DNA of 64,000 nt from Haemophilus parainfluenzae (GCF_900638025.1 NZ_LR134481.1:124001-188000); one strand, 5' to 3'; positions 16,797-27,812 are shown, counted from the first letter of the stretch. The notes: generated by a model not told the origin, from the letters alone. Program-made: numbers and translations.

Positions 16797-19007
16797 ATGA
16801 ATTCAATTATCAAACATTTAGCCATAGCAACAAAACTACTTAATCAACCGGTTGCTGAAGAAGCGCTAGCCTCAAATGTTGCTAGAGATCGAAATTTAAA
16901 TGCCAATATTCAATCTTTAAGTGAGGTTTTACGTAGTTACGGGTTCGAAAATCATATTTCTCGTCGAAAACTCTTAGAGATACCTTCGCTTGCAATGCCT
17001 GCTATCATTATTCTCAATAATGAGGAAGCTGCAGTTATTACAGACGTAAAAGGTCACGGAGAAGAGCGCACTTACGTTATTCGCCAGGGTGATGCTCCAG
17101 CACATGAAATATCTCACAAAGATCTCGAGTCAAAATATTTAGGCTTCTGTTGGTTTATAAAGCCTAAATTAACTGCAGATCATCGTTCAGAATTACCTGA
17201 ATATCATTTACCCAAAGCCTGGTTTTGGAAGGTAATTGCTCGTTTTAAAAAATATTATTATCAAGTTATTCTCGCTTCCTTTTTAATTAATATTTTAGCG
17301 TTAATTAGCTCCTTATATGTAATGAATGTGTATGACCGCGTCATTCCTAATGAAGCCTATTCAACATTATGGGTATTGAGTATCGGTGTATTTCTCGCCA
17401 TTCTCTTCGAGTTTATCGCTAAAATGATACGGTCCCATTTAACCGATATTGCAGGCAAAAAAGCAGATTTGATAATCAGTTCTGCACTATTCAGACGAGT
17501 AATGGCATTACGTCTGATTGAACGCCCGATTTCATCCGGTTCTTATGCTAATAATCTTAGAGATTTCGAAGCTGTACGTGAATTTATGACAAGTGCCAGC
17601 TTACTAGTATTGGTAGACGCGCCATTTTTATTATTATTCCTTTTTGTAATGTTTATTATTGGGGGAAAATTGGCAATCGTACCTGCGGTGATTTGTACTT
17701 TAGTATTAATTGTTTCTTTTGCTGTTCAGCCTGTTTTAGCAAAACGTATCAATGAGAGTATGAGAGAAAGTTCACAGCGGCAAGGTTTAGCTGTCGAAGC
17801 AGTGGAAGGTATTGAAACATTAAAAGTAAATAATGCAACGAACTGGGCCCAGCAACGTTGGGATCGATTAAATGCGTTAACCGCAGCTAGTTCAATGAAA
17901 GTAAAGGAAATTAATGAGTTTGTGTCTAACCTTACAGTTGGATTACAGCAACTGAATACAGTGGGGTTAGTGCTCTTAGGGACCTACTTAATTCATGATG
18001 ATGTCGTTGAAGCTCGAATTACAATGGGGGCCGTGATTGCCTCAGTTATTCTTTCTGGTCGAGCACTCTCATCATTGGGTCGAGTAGCTGGATTGGCTAT
18101 TCGTTTCCAACAGGCAAAAAATGCGCTAAAAGGTGTCAATGCAATTATTGAAAGACCTATTGAACGTAGTCCTGAACGTTCTTACGTTACACTGACCCAA
18201 GTACAAGGTCAGCTTACATTTAAAAATGTTGTATTTCAATACAATGAAGATACGCAACCGGCTATTGCCAATTTAAATTTAACGATTCGACCAGGCGAAA
18301 AAGTAGCTATTCTTGGACGAATTGGTAGCGGAAAAAGCACCTTATTAAAATTAGCTGGCGGCCTATATGAACCAACAGGCGGAAATATTTTGTTAGACGA
18401 TGTTGATACTCGCCAAATTGATCCAAATTTCTTGCGAGATAAAGTGACATTACTCAATCAATCACCTCGTTTATTCCTTGGTACATTGCGTGAAAATTTA
18501 GATTTGGCTCGAATGGATGGATATTCTACTGATCAAGAATTACTTGCTGCATTACGAAATTTCCATCTCGATCAATTAGTCAGAAATCATCCAAAAGGAT
18601 TAGATATGCCATTAGGAGAGGATGGGTTAGGTCTTTCTGGGGGACAAAAACAGATCGTTTCATTAGCTCGTTTAACTTTAAGACATCCTAGAGTGGTATT
18701 ACTTGATGAGCCTACAACGGGATTAGATGAACAAACAGAACGCCAAGCCCTAAATGTTTTAGCTCAATGGGCAAGAGATAAAACCGTTGTTGTTGTGACA
18801 CATCGACTACAAGTATTACCTATGGTAAACAGAGTAGTTGTTGTAGACAATGGTCGCGTAGTGATGGATGGACCACGTGATGCTGTGATTGCTAGATTAC
18901 AAGAAAATGAGGCTCGTCATAATCAAGCCACACCAGCTCAGACTTCACCTAATGAAAATAATACGCCGAAAAATGCAGTTAAAAAACAAGAAGAGAAGAG
19001 TAAATAA
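16797..19007 (+). CDS. type I secretion ABC transporter with C39-like domain
   Basis: A 736-residue LapB/HlyB-type exporter. The N-terminal 130 residues form a C39-like domain without the peptidase Cys motif, so it should bind but not cut substrates, as in RTX toxin and giant adhesin exporters. A six-helix membrane domain follows (about 155-440). The ATPase has Walker A GRIGSGKST near 507, signature LSGGQKQ near 611 and Walker B VVLLDEPTT near 632. The tail is Asn/Lys-rich. The adaptor gene begins 1 base after its stop codon. Confidence 0.94.
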   Translation: MNSIIKHLAIATKLLNQPVAEEALASNVARDRNLNANIQSLSEVLRSYGFENHISRRKLLEIPSLAMPAIIILNNEEAAVITDVKGHGEERTYVIRQGDAPAHEISHKDLESKYLGFCWFIKPKLTADHRSELPEYHLPKAWFWKVIARFKKYYYQVILASFLINILALISSLYVMNVYDRVIPNEAYSTLWVLSIGVFLAILFEFIAKMIRSHLTDIAGKKADLIISSALFRRVMALRLIERPISSGSYANNLRDFEAVREFMTSASLLVLVDAPFLLLFLFVMFIIGGKLAIVPAVICTLVLIVSFAVQPVLAKRINESMRESSQRQGLAVEAVEGIETLKVNNATNWAQQRWDRLNALTAASSMKVKEINEFVSNLTVGLQQLNTVGLVLLGTYLIHDDVVEARITMGAVIASVILSGRALSSLGRVAGLAIRFQQAKNALKGVNAIIERPIERSPERSYVTLTQVQGQLTFKNVVFQYNEDTQPAIANLNLTIRPGEKVAILGRIGSGKSTLLKLAGGLYEPTGGNILLDDVDTRQIDPNFLRDKVTLLNQSPRLFLGTLRENLDLARMDGYSTDQELLAALRNFHLDQLVRNHPKGLDMPLGEDGLGLSGGQKQIVSLARLTLRHPRVVLLDEPTTGLDEQTERQALNVLAQWARDKTVVVVTHRLQVLPMVNRVVVVDNGRVVMDGPRDAVIARLQENEARHNQATPAQTSPNENNTPKNAVKKQEEKSK

Positions 19008-19008
19008 T

Positions 19009-20241
19009 ATGTCAAATCAGCCACAAGAAAAAATTAATAAAGAAGATTTAAAGCTGATTAATGATTTAAGTGCAGCTTTACAATCCGAGAAACACACCGG
19101 TTATTTTGCAATTATTAGCCTGTTTTTGTCTTTCATGGTTGTTTTTATCATTTGGGCTTATTTCAGCCCGCTTGAAGAAGTGGCGCAAGGACAAGGACGC
19201 ATAATCCCAAGTAGTCGTGAACAAATCGTACAAAGTCTAGATCCTGGTACTATTCAACAGATGTTAGTAAAAGAAGGTGATACTGTAGAGAAAGGACAAA
19301 TTTTACTGAAACTAGATGATACTCGAAGTTCTGCAATTTTACGTGAAAGCAAAGCCAAAGTAGAACATTTAGAAGCAATGGTCGCACGTTTACAAGCTGA
19401 AGCATATAACACAAAACTGACCTTTCCTGAGGATATTTCTGATGAACTAAAGAAACGTGAAGAAGCTGCCTATGTCTCTCGCCGCCGAGCAATGGAGGAG
19501 CAAGTTTCAGGGCTACAGAAAAGTAAAGCAGCATTAGAGCAACAAATTGCAATTACAACGCCTATGGTAAAACGTGGAGTAATGTCACAAGTTGAACTAT
19601 TAAGAATGCAACGAGATTCACATGATTTAGCCGTGCAAATTACTGAACGCCAAAATCGTTATACTACTGATGCAAGTAACGAATTGGTAAAAACGGAATC
19701 CGAGCTAGCGCAAGCCAAAGAGAATATGGCTATGCGAGCAGATCCTGTCGAACGTTCACAAATTCGAGCTCCAATGAAAGGGATTGTAAAGAATATCCGA
19801 ATTAATACTATTGGCGGTGTTGTAAGTGCTGGACAAGATATTCTTGAAATTGTCCCTATTGAGGATAATTTATTAGTTGAAGCTTATATTAGACCTAACG
19901 ATGTGGCATTTATTCGACCTGGATTACCTGCTGTAGTCAAGTTAACGGCTTACGATTATGCTATTTACGGTGGATTAGAGGGTAAAGTCACATTGATTAG
20001 TCCAGATACACTAAGCGATGAAAAACGTAATGCAAGTGAATTAAAACTAAATATGAATAACGTATATTATCGAATTTTAGTACAAACTTCAGGTAGCAAT
20101 CTCGTCGACAAAAATGGTAACGAAATGCCAATTATTCCTGGAATGGTTGCGACAGTGGATGTCAAAACAGGTGAGAAAACTGTGTTTCAATATCTAATTA
20201 AACCGATTACACGAATGAAACAGGCATTAAGAGAGCGATAA
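19009..20241 (+). CDS. HlyD-family membrane fusion protein of type I secretion
   Basis: A 410-residue periplasmic adaptor starting at the ATG at 19009; the frame is open further upstream but that part overlaps the ABC gene in another frame. One transmembrane helix lies near residues 33-52, a biotinyl-lipoyl half-motif near 75-105 (GTIQQMLVKEGDTVEKGQIL), a coiled coil near 110-240 and a second lipoyl half near 250-280 (RSQIRAPMKGIV). It links the ABC protein to the outer-membrane channel. It is last in the operon, followed by a strong hairpin. No RTX adhesin or toxin gene is near. Confidence 0.94.
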   Translation: MSNQPQEKINKEDLKLINDLSAALQSEKHTGYFAIISLFLSFMVVFIIWAYFSPLEEVAQGQGRIIPSSREQIVQSLDPGTIQQMLVKEGDTVEKGQILLKLDDTRSSAILRESKAKVEHLEAMVARLQAEAYNTKLTFPEDISDELKKREEAAYVSRRRAMEEQVSGLQKSKAALEQQIAITTPMVKRGVMSQVELLRMQRDSHDLAVQITERQNRYTTDASNELVKTESELAQAKENMAMRADPVERSQIRAPMKGIVKNIRINTIGGVVSAGQDILEIVPIEDNLLVEAYIRPNDVAFIRPGLPAVVKLTAYDYAIYGGLEGKVTLISPDTLSDEKRNASELKLNMNNVYYRILVQTSGSNLVDKNGNEMPIIPGMVATVDVKTGEKTVFQYLIKPITRMKQALRER

Positions 20242-20246
20242 ATTTA

Positions 20247-20288
20247 AAAGTGCGGTCAGAAAAATATATAAATTTCTGACCGCACTTT
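20247..20288. terminator. uptake-signal hairpin after secretion operon
   Basis: A 16-base stem AAAGTGCGGTCAGAAA / TTTCTGACCGCACTTT; both arms carry full uptake signals. The hairpin at 21956-22002 repeats it base for base across stem and loop. Confidence 0.8.
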
Positions 20289-20577
20289 GATTTATGCCCC
20301 AAAATTGGATGATTAATTGATTAAATAGAGAGCCCTGTATGTCTAGAACTTCCGACCTTAAGATACTTAAAAGTTTTAAATCAAAGCAGTCTCCCTTCTG
20401 ATAATGCCTTTGTATTATTTTATCTTCCCAAATCTCCCCCCATTCTTCAGCCCATAAAGCATAACTTGGATCATTCTAAATATGTGATAAACAGTAATAA
20501 TACCTAAGCCAAATTAGGGATAATGGACAAATCTATATCTCAACTAGGTATCTAATTTGAGTAACAAATTACTTTTT
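20289..20577. other. non-coding gap, possible gene relic
   Basis: No intact gene. On the minus strand a frame of about 60 codons is open from just after a TAG near 20479 and reads protein-like (YALWAEEWGEIWEDK) but has no start codon. It could be a decayed gene fragment or chance; I could not assign it. Confidence 0.3.
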
Positions 20578-20678
20578 ATATCAAAAAAACATATTTTCTA
20601 GCTAAAAGTTATTGGCGCTACCTTCTTATTTTTTTAGAAAATACCAACCTACTTAGTTCTAAAAGAGAAGGAATATTT

Positions 20679-21722
20679 ATGCTTTTAACCGGATTACTTT
20701 GCGGAATTTTACTCGGATTTGTGATGCAGCGTGGGCGCTTTTGCATTACTGGCGCATTTCGTGATATGTATGTCACCAAAAATAACAAAATGTTTGTTGC
20801 TCTTTTATTGGCAATTACCGTGCAATCCATTGGATTCTTCCTCTTAAAAGAAATTGGTGTATTAAATGTTAATCCGGCTGAAAATTTTGCCTTTTTAGCG
20901 GTGATTATCGGTGCCTTTGTGTTTGGTATCGGCATTGTTCTTGCTGGCGGTTGTGCGACAGGTACATGGTACCGTGCTGCAGAAGGCTTAGTCGGCAGTT
21001 GGGTCGCATTATTCACTTATATGTTGTTAAGTGCCATCATGCGTACTGGCCCATTAGGCGAATTCAATAAAACTTTACGCAGTATCAATATTGAACAACG
21101 CAACATTTACGATACATTCGGTATTTCACCTTGGTGGCTAGTCGCATTATTAACTTTAGTGACGGCTTTCTATGTGTACAAACATCTCAGCAAACCAAGT
21201 GTAAAAGTCGCAGCATTAAAACCGAAAAAAACGGGGCTTGCCCACTTATTATTTGAAAAACGCTGGCACCCATTTTTCTCTGCTGTATTAATCGGATTAA
21301 TCGCACTTGCGGCTTGGCCACTCAGTGTCGCTACTGGCCGTGAGTTTGGACTTGGGATTACTGGCCCATCAGCCAATATCATGCAATTCCTCGTTACTGG
21401 CGACGGTAAATTTATTAACTGGGGAGTATTCTTAGTCTTAGGGATTTTTATCGGGTCATTCATCGGCGCGAAAGTAAGCAATGAATTCCGTGTCCGCGTA
21501 CCGGATGCCACTACGATTCTACGCAGTGGACTCGGCGGTATTCTTATGGGTATTGGTGCAACGCTTGCGGGTGGCTGCTCTATCGGTAATGGCTTAGTCG
21601 AAACTGCCTTTTTCTCTTGGCAAGGCTGGGTTTCATTACCATTGATGATTCTCGGCACCTGGGTGGCCGCCTACTTAACTATTATCCGTCCACAACGTTT
21701 AAAATTAACAAAAGCATCATAA
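20679..21722 (+). CDS. yeeE: YeeE/YedE-family thiosulfate transporter, copy 2
   Basis: A 347-residue paralogue of the protein at 13111, about 97% identical, with all three Cys-containing motifs (QRGRFCITGAFRD, LAGGCATGTWYRAAEG, LAGGCSIGNGLVET) preserved. Differences are conservative or lie at loop and C-terminal positions (for example LILGTWVAAYL-type changes near residue 330). Upstream sequence including the ribosome site is also duplicated, so both copies should be expressed similarly. It is followed after 9 bases by its TusA-like partner. Expected role: uptake of thiosulfate or another sulfur anion. Confidence 0.93.
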   Translation: MLLTGLLCGILLGFVMQRGRFCITGAFRDMYVTKNNKMFVALLLAITVQSIGFFLLKEIGVLNVNPAENFAFLAVIIGAFVFGIGIVLAGGCATGTWYRAAEGLVGSWVALFTYMLLSAIMRTGPLGEFNKTLRSINIEQRNIYDTFGISPWWLVALLTLVTAFYVYKHLSKPSVKVAALKPKKTGLAHLLFEKRWHPFFSAVLIGLIALAAWPLSVATGREFGLGITGPSANIMQFLVTGDGKFINWGVFLVLGIFIGSFIGAKVSNEFRVRVPDATTILRSGLGGILMGIGATLAGGCSIGNGLVETAFFSWQGWVSLPLMILGTWVAAYLTIIRPQRLKLTKAS

Positions 21723-21731
21723 GGAGTTTAT

Positions 21732-21953
21732 ATGATCGTTAAATTACCAACACTCGGCCTTGTTTGCCCATTTCCTCTTGTTGAAGCTAAGGAAGCTATG
21801 GCTAAGTTAAATAAAGGCGATGGCCTAGAAATTGAATTCGACTGCACACAAGCCACTGAAGCCATTCCTGCTTGGGCGGCTGAAGAAGGTTATGAAGTGA
21901 CAAACTTTGAACAAATTGATGATGCAAAATGGTCAATTACGGTAATTAAATAA
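21732..21953 (+). CDS. yeeD: TusA-like sulfur carrier protein YeeD, copy 2
   Basis: A 73-residue TusA-fold protein, identical in sequence to copy 1 at 14164, with active-site CPFP at residues 13-16. Only third-position changes separate the two genes. It ends directly before an uptake-signal hairpin terminator, unlike copy 1, which has a different hairpin. It is the likely sulfur acceptor for the neighbouring transporter. Confidence 0.93.
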   Translation: MIVKLPTLGLVCPFPLVEAKEAMAKLNKGDGLEIEFDCTQATEAIPAWAAEEGYEVTNFEQIDDAKWSITVIK

Positions 21954-21955
21954 TA

Positions 21956-22002
21956 AAAAAGTGCGGTCAGAAAAATATATAAATTTCTGACCGCACTTTT
22001 TC
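21956..22002. terminator. uptake-signal hairpin between yeeD and yhcH
   Basis: AAAAAGTGCGGTCAGAAA stem with matching arm ending in a T-run. It serves the convergent yeeD and yhcH genes. Its stem and loop are identical to the hairpin at 20247-20288. Confidence 0.8.
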
Positions 22003-22020
22003 TTTAATAAATCGAAATAA

Positions 22021-22497
<477 letters not shown>

Positions 22498-22730
22498 TTA
22501 CGTATGTATTTGTATGAGAATATGATAACAAGTTGCTTATATTAAATAAAGTTACCAATAAATTTAAAACTCTGTATAATAAGCTGGCTTTATTTTCTGC
22601 ATTAGCGTGCGGCTATCAAAAGAGAGTTTTAAACGCCCAAAGTGCGGTCATTTTTTCAAGAGATTTCTTTTGCTAGTCGCAATCTGGAAAATAAAGCTTT
22701 GTTTTAAATATTATTTTGAAGGAAAACATT

Positions 22731-24869
22731 GTGAATCCAATTGTTAAACAATTTAAATACGGTCAACATACCGTTACTCTAGAAACCGGCGCAATTGCAC
22801 GTCAAGCAACGGCTGCGGTTATGGCAAGCATGGACGATACCACGGTATTCGTGACTGTTGTTGCTAAAAAAGATGTGAAAGAAGGTCAAGACTTCTTCCC
22901 ATTAACCGTAAACTACCAAGAGCGTACTTATGCAGCAGGTAAAATCCCTGGTGGTTTCTTCAAACGTGAAGGGCGTCCATCTGAAGGCGAAACCTTAATT
23001 GCACGTTTAATCGACCGTCCAATTCGCCCATTATTCCCAGAAGGTTTCTTCAACGAAATACAAGTTGTGGCAACTGTGGTTTCTGTAAACCCACAAATCA
23101 GCCCAGACTTAGTAGCAATGATTGGTGCTTCTGCAGCATTAACCTTATCTGGTGTACCTTTCAACGGCCCTATCGGTGCAGCGCGCGTTGGTTTTATCGA
23201 CAACCAATTCGTATTAAACCCAACTATGGCTGAACAAAAACAAAGCCGTTTAGACTTAGTGGTTGCAGGTACTGACAAAGCTGTATTAATGGTTGAATCT
23301 GAAGCTGACATTTTAACTGAAGAACAAATGTTAGCGGCGGTCGTATTCGGTCATCAACAACAACAAGTTGTAGTTGAAGCAATCAAAGAGTTTGCGAAAG
23401 AAGCCGGTAAACCACGTTGGGATTGGGTTGCGCCACAACCAAACACAGATTTAATCAACAAAGTAAAAGCGATTGCTGAAGCACGTTTAGGCGATGCATA
23501 CCGCATTACTGAAAAACAGGCACGTTACGAACAAATCGATGCGATTAAAGCGGATGTGATTGCACAAATCACAGCTGAAGATGAAGAAATCAGCGAAGGT
23601 AAAATCGTGGATATTTTCACCGCACTTGAAAGCCAAATCGTTCGTGGTCGTATCATTGCCGGTGAACCACGTATTGATGGCCGTACTGTTGATACCATTC
23701 GTGCATTAGACATTTGTACTGGTGTATTACCACGTACTCACGGTTCTGCAATTTTTACCCGTGGTGAAACGCAAGCATTAGCCGTTGCAACATTAGGTAC
23801 TGAACGTGATGCACAAATCATTGATGAATTAACAGGTGAACGTCAAGATCACTTCTTATTCCACTACAACTTCCCTCCATACTCTGTAGGTGAAACCGGT
23901 ATGATTGGCTCACCAAAACGTCGTGAAATCGGTCACGGTCGTTTAGCAAAACGCGGTGTCGCTGCGGTTATGCCAAGCCTTGCAGAATTCCCGTATGTCG
24001 TGCGTGTTGTATCTGAAATCACCGAATCTAACGGTTCTTCTTCTATGGCTTCTGTATGTGGTGCGTCTTTAGCATTAATGGATGCAGGTGTACCAATCAA
24101 AGCCGCTGTTGCAGGTATCGCAATGGGCTTAGTGAAAGAAGAAGAGAAATTCGTGGTGCTTTCAGATATCTTAGGTGATGAAGACCACTTAGGTGATATG
24201 GACTTTAAAGTGGCTGGTACACGTGAAGGTGTAACTGCACTTCAAATGGACATCAAAATTGAAGGTATCACCCCTGAAATTATGCAAATTGCATTAAACC
24301 AAGCAAAAGGTGCGCGTATGCACATTCTTGGCGTAATGGAACAAGCAATCCCTGCACCACGTGCAGATATTTCTGACTACGCACCGCGTATTCACACCAT
24401 GAAAATTGATCCTAAGAAAATCAAAGATGTTATCGGTAAAGGTGGTGCAACTATCCGTGCATTAACTGAAGAAACTGGTACTTCTATCGATATCGATGAT
24501 GATGGTACAGTGAAAATCGCTGCGGTAGATAGCAGTGCAGCGAAAAACGTGATGGCACGTATCGAAGAAATTGTTGCTGAAGTTGAAGCGGGCGCAATTT
24601 ACAAAGGTAAAGTGACACGTCTTGCTGACTTCGGTGCATTCGTTGCTATCGTAGGAAATAAAGAAGGTTTAGTTCATATTTCTCAAATCGCAGAAGAACG
24701 CGTAGAGAAAGTGAGTGATTATCTTCAAGTAGGTCAAGAAGTGACGGTTAAAGTGGTTGAAATCGATCGCCAAGGTCGTATCCGCTTAACCATGAAAGAT
24801 CTTGCACCAAAACAAGAAACTGAAGTAGAATCTGCACCAGCAGAAAACATTTCAGAAGAACAAGAATAA
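22731..24869 (+). CDS. pnp: polyribonucleotide nucleotidyltransferase
   Basis: PNPase, a phosphorolytic 3'-5' exoribonuclease of the RNA degradosome. I start it at GTG 22731 (reading [11 protein letters not shown]), 8 bases after AAGGA; an in-frame TTG at 22716 overlaps that ribosome site. Two RNase PH domains (about 1-230 and 310-545) are followed by a KH domain ([13 protein letters not shown] near 563) and an S1 domain ([15 protein letters not shown] near 623). At 712 residues it is full length. The 240-base upstream region probably holds the RNase III-controlled leader known in relatives, though I could not fold it. nlpI and deaD follow. Confidence 0.97.
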   Translation: MNPIVKQFKYGQHTVTLETGAIARQATAAVMASMDDTTVFVTVVAKKDVKEGQDFFPLTVNYQERTYAAGKIPGGFFKREGRPSEGETLIARLIDRPIRPLFPEGFFNEIQVVATVVSVNPQISPDLVAMIGASAALTLSGVPFNGPIGAARVGFIDNQFVLNPTMAEQKQSRLDLVVAGTDKAVLMVESEADILTEEQMLAAVVFGHQQQQVVVEAIKEFAKEAGKPRWDWVAPQPNTDLINKVKAIAEARLGDAYRITEKQARYEQIDAIKADVIAQITAEDEEISEGKIVDIFTALESQIVRGRIIAGEPRIDGRTVDTIRALDICTGVLPRTHGSAIFTRGETQALAVATLGTERDAQIIDELTGERQDHFLFHYNFPPYSVGETGMIGSPKRREIGHGRLAKRGVAAVMPSLAEFPYVVRVVSEITESNGSSSMASVCGASLALMDAGVPIKAAVAGIAMGLVKEEEKFVVLSDILGDEDHLGDMDFKVAGTREGVTALQMDIKIEGITPEIMQIALNQAKGARMHILGVMEQAIPAPRADISDYAPRIHTMKIDPKKIKDVIGKGGATIRALTEETGTSIDIDDDGTVKIAAVDSSAAKNVMARIEEIVAEVEAGAIYKGKVTRLADFGAFVAIVGNKEGLVHISQIAEERVEKVSDYLQVGQEVTVKVVEIDRQGRIRLTMKDLAPKQETEVESAPAENISEEQE

Positions 24870-24933
24870 TCTCACAGGGTGTGTGAATTTAGTTTATACA
24901 CCCGCCTTGATTATCAAACTAACTTATAAAACA

Positions 24934-25875
24934 ATGCAGTATTTTCGGTTATTCCGTTTTCTAGTTTCGTTGTCTAGCCTAAGTGTGATTTTATTTATTT
25001 CTGGTTGTGTTCAATCGGGAAATGTGTTTGTCGCACCAAATAAAGTTGTGCTAGCGGATCAAACCCCGAATACGCACTTCGAACAAGAAGTGATGATTAC
25101 CCGAATCGGGCAGGTTTTATTAGTTGGAAAAATGAGTAATGAAGAACGGGCGATGCTTCACTTTGAACGTGGCGTATTATACGACTCCCTCGGTTTATGG
25201 GGCCTCGCACGTTATGACTTTACACAAGCCCTTGCATTACAGCCAAAGATGGCTTCTGTTTACAATTATTTAGGGCTTTACTTACTGCTTGAAGAAGATT
25301 ACGACAGTGCATTAGAAACCTTTAATGCGGTGTTTGAATTGGATCCAAGTTATGACTATACCCACCTTAATCGTGGTTTAAATTTTTATTACGTCGAACG
25401 CTATAATCTTGCTGAAGACGATTTTATGAAGTTTTATGAAGCCGATACCAAAGATCCCTATCGCGTACTCTGGCTCTATTTGAACGAACAAAAATTAAAA
25501 CCACAAGAAGCCCATGCCAACCTTGTTGAACGAGCGAAAGGGCTATCTAAGGACTTCTGGGGAACAAATATCGTTCAATACTATTTAGGTAATATTTCCG
25601 TGAGTAATTTGCAAGAGCGGGCAACCAAATTTGCAGAAAACTCGCAACAATATGCAGAAATATTAACCGAAACCTATTTTTATCTAGCAAAACAAAAACT
25701 CAATATAGGGCTAGTAGATGAGGCTGCAGCCCTATTTAAACTAGCTATGGCAAATCAAGTTTATAACTTTGTTGAGTATCGTTTTGCCGCATTTGAACTA
25801 ATGAAATTAAAACCTGTTCAAATAGAAGACGAAAAAGAAAAAAGAAGTGCGATCGCAAAAACGGTTGTTTTTTAG
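24934..25875 (+). CDS. nlpI: TPR lipoprotein NlpI
   Basis: A 313-residue outer-membrane lipoprotein from the ATG at 24934, which places the lipobox ISGC (Cys25) correctly; the GTG at 24883 would bury it. Tetratricopeptide repeats occupy about residues 60-180 (ALQPKMASVYNYLGLYLLLE, then ELDPSYDYTHLNRG). NlpI controls peptidoglycan endopeptidases as an adaptor for the protease Prc in E. coli. It lies 64 bases after pnp and 74 before deaD, the order also found in enteric bacteria. Confidence 0.93.
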   Translation: MQYFRLFRFLVSLSSLSVILFISGCVQSGNVFVAPNKVVLADQTPNTHFEQEVMITRIGQVLLVGKMSNEERAMLHFERGVLYDSLGLWGLARYDFTQALALQPKMASVYNYLGLYLLLEEDYDSALETFNAVFELDPSYDYTHLNRGLNFYYVERYNLAEDDFMKFYEADTKDPYRVLWLYLNEQKLKPQEAHANLVERAKGLSKDFWGTNIVQYYLGNISVSNLQERATKFAENSQQYAEILTETYFYLAKQKLNIGLVDEAAALFKLAMANQVYNFVEYRFAAFELMKLKPVQIEDEKEKRSAIAKTVVF

Positions 25876-25949
25876 CTCTTCCACTTTCTTTTTAACAAAT
25901 GAACTTGAAAGCTAAATTGAGCTTTCCTTACTTACATTCGAGTATCTTA

Positions 25950-27800
25950 ATGACTGACAAAATCACTTTTAATGATTTAGGCTTGCCTGAATTCATTCTA
26001 AAAGCCGTTTCTGACCTTGGTTTTGAAACACCTTCGCCAATCCAACAAGCTTGTATTCCTGCTCTTCTAGAAGGCAGAGATGTACTTGGTATGGCACAAA
26101 CCGGTAGTGGTAAAACTGCCGCATTCTCGTTACCTATTTTGGCTAAAATTGATCCCGCCGCAAAACATCCACAATTATTGGTGATGGCACCAACACGTGA
26201 ACTTGCCATTCAAGTTGCCGATGCTTGCGAACACTTCATGAAATATGCCAAAGGTATCAATATTGTGACTCTTTATGGTGGTCAACGCTATGACATCCAA
26301 TTACGTGCATTAAAACAAGGTGCACAAGTTGTTGTAGGTACACCAGGTCGTATTTTGGATCACATCCGTCGTAACACATTAGATCTATCTGAATTAAAAG
26401 CAATCGTACTTGATGAAGCAGATGAAATGCTTCGTATGGGCTTTATTGATGATGTAGAAACCGTTATGGCTGAATTACCAGAAGAGCACCAAACTGCCCT
26501 TTTCTCTGCAACCATGCCTGAGCCAATTCGTCGTATCACAAAACGCTTCATGAATAATCCGCAAGAAGTGAAAATTAAAGTAAATAACGATAATGCGCCT
26601 GATATTGAGCAAAATTGTTGGTATGTTCAAGGTTTCCGTAAAAATGATGCATTATTACGCTTCTTAGAAGTGGAAGATTTTGATGCGGCTATCATTTTTA
26701 CCCGTACTAAAACAGGCACACTTGATGTGACTGAATTATTAGAAAAACACGGTTTCCGTGCTGCAGCTTTAAACGGTGATATGACACAACAATTACGTGA
26801 ACAAACCTTAGATCGCTTACGTAATGGTAGCCTTGATATTGTGGTTGCAACTGATGTTGCTGCGCGCGGTATCGATATTGAACGAATCAGTCTTGTGGTG
26901 AACTATGACATCCCACTTGATGCAGAGTCGTACGTTCACCGTATCGGCCGTACTGGTCGTGCTGGTCGTTCTGGTCGTGCATTGTTATTCGTTGAACCAC
27001 GTGAACGCCGTTTACTTCGTAACATCGAACACTTGATGAAAAAACCAATCAATGAAGTTGAATTGCCAAATCATGAAGTGTTGCAAGCCTGTCGTCGTAA
27101 GAAATTCCAAGACAAGATTACCAAACAATTGGAACATCACGATCTGGAAATGTATCGTAGCCTATTGGAAGATTTATTCACGGCAGATCAGGATCAAGAA
27201 GATATTGCAGCAGCCATGTTGATGTTGCTTCAAGGTAAACAAAAACTGATTCTTCCACCTGACCCACCAATGGATAAGCGTCGTCGTGACCGTAATGATC
27301 GCGCTGATCGTCGTGAAAACCCACGTTCAGCTGAACGTCGTGGTGAGCGTAAAGGCTATGGCACCCCACAACCGATGGATTTATATCGTATCGAAGTAGG
27401 TCGTACAGATGGTGTAGAAGTGCGTCATATCGTAGGCGCTATCGCAAATGAAGGTGATATTAACAGTCGTTATATTGGTCATATCAAACTTTATGATGAT
27501 TACTCTACTGTTGAATTACCACAAGGCCTGCCGAAAGAATTACTTCAACAATTCGGTAAAACTCGCGTTTTAAACAAACAAATGCAAATGAGCTTTATGG
27601 GTGCGGCACAATCAGACAGTGGACGTGGTGGTAACGATTTTGGTGGGAAAGGCCGTCGTGATGGTCGACGTCATGAGCGCGGAGAGCGTGGCCAAGATCG
27701 CTTCCGTAGTGAGCGTAATGGTGAACGTCGTCAGCGTAAATTTAACGATAAAAACGACCGCACTTTTAATGAACGAAGTCGCCGAGATCGCCAACGTTAA
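25950..27800 (+). CDS. deaD: DEAD-box ATP-dependent RNA helicase (CsdA type)
   Basis: A 616-residue helicase acting in cold-shock ribosome assembly and mRNA decay. Start chosen at 25950 ([11 protein letters not shown]) as in relatives. Motifs: Q motif near TPSPIQQA, Walker [10 protein letters not shown] near 47, DEAD near 155, SAT near 187 and [11 protein letters not shown] near 328. An RNA-binding CsdA domain lies near 470-550 and an Arg/Gly/Asp-rich tail ends the protein. It contains an uptake signal near 27757. It is the last gene of the pnp-nlpI-deaD cluster. Confidence 0.96.
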   Translation: MTDKITFNDLGLPEFILKAVSDLGFETPSPIQQACIPALLEGRDVLGMAQTGSGKTAAFSLPILAKIDPAAKHPQLLVMAPTRELAIQVADACEHFMKYAKGINIVTLYGGQRYDIQLRALKQGAQVVVGTPGRILDHIRRNTLDLSELKAIVLDEADEMLRMGFIDDVETVMAELPEEHQTALFSATMPEPIRRITKRFMNNPQEVKIKVNNDNAPDIEQNCWYVQGFRKNDALLRFLEVEDFDAAIIFTRTKTGTLDVTELLEKHGFRAAALNGDMTQQLREQTLDRLRNGSLDIVVATDVAARGIDIERISLVVNYDIPLDAESYVHRIGRTGRAGRSGRALLFVEPRERRLLRNIEHLMKKPINEVELPNHEVLQACRRKKFQDKITKQLEHHDLEMYRSLLEDLFTADQDQEDIAAAMLMLLQGKQKLILPPDPPMDKRRRDRNDRADRRENPRSAERRGERKGYGTPQPMDLYRIEVGRTDGVEVRHIVGAIANEGDINSRYIGHIKLYDDYSTVELPQGLPKELLQQFGKTRVLNKQMQMSFMGAAQSDSGRGGNDFGGKGRRDGRRHERGERGQDRFRSERNGERRQRKFNDKNDRTFNERSRRDRQR

Positions 27801-27812
27801 TCCTTATTTAGC

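Larger units (their letters stand above)
20578..21956 (+). repeat. direct repeat, copy 2 (yeeE-yeeD cassette)
   Basis: Same orientation as 13010-14388, about 7.57 kb downstream. Similarity starts in the promoter region (ACATATTTTCTAGC...) and ends just after yeeD. Recombination between the copies would delete or circularise the lipoprotein and secretion genes. Confidence 0.93.

Noticed and set aside
18889..19008. Upstream 40-codon extension of the HlyD-type adaptor
   Set aside because: It overlaps the end of the ABC gene in another frame, and the ATG at 19009 directly follows the ABC stop as in coupled operons.
20618..21658. Long minus-strand open frames opposite yeeE (also opposite copy 1)
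   Set aside because: They mirror the codon structure of a strongly coding plus-strand gene, are Pro/Ile/Thr-rich, and match no family.
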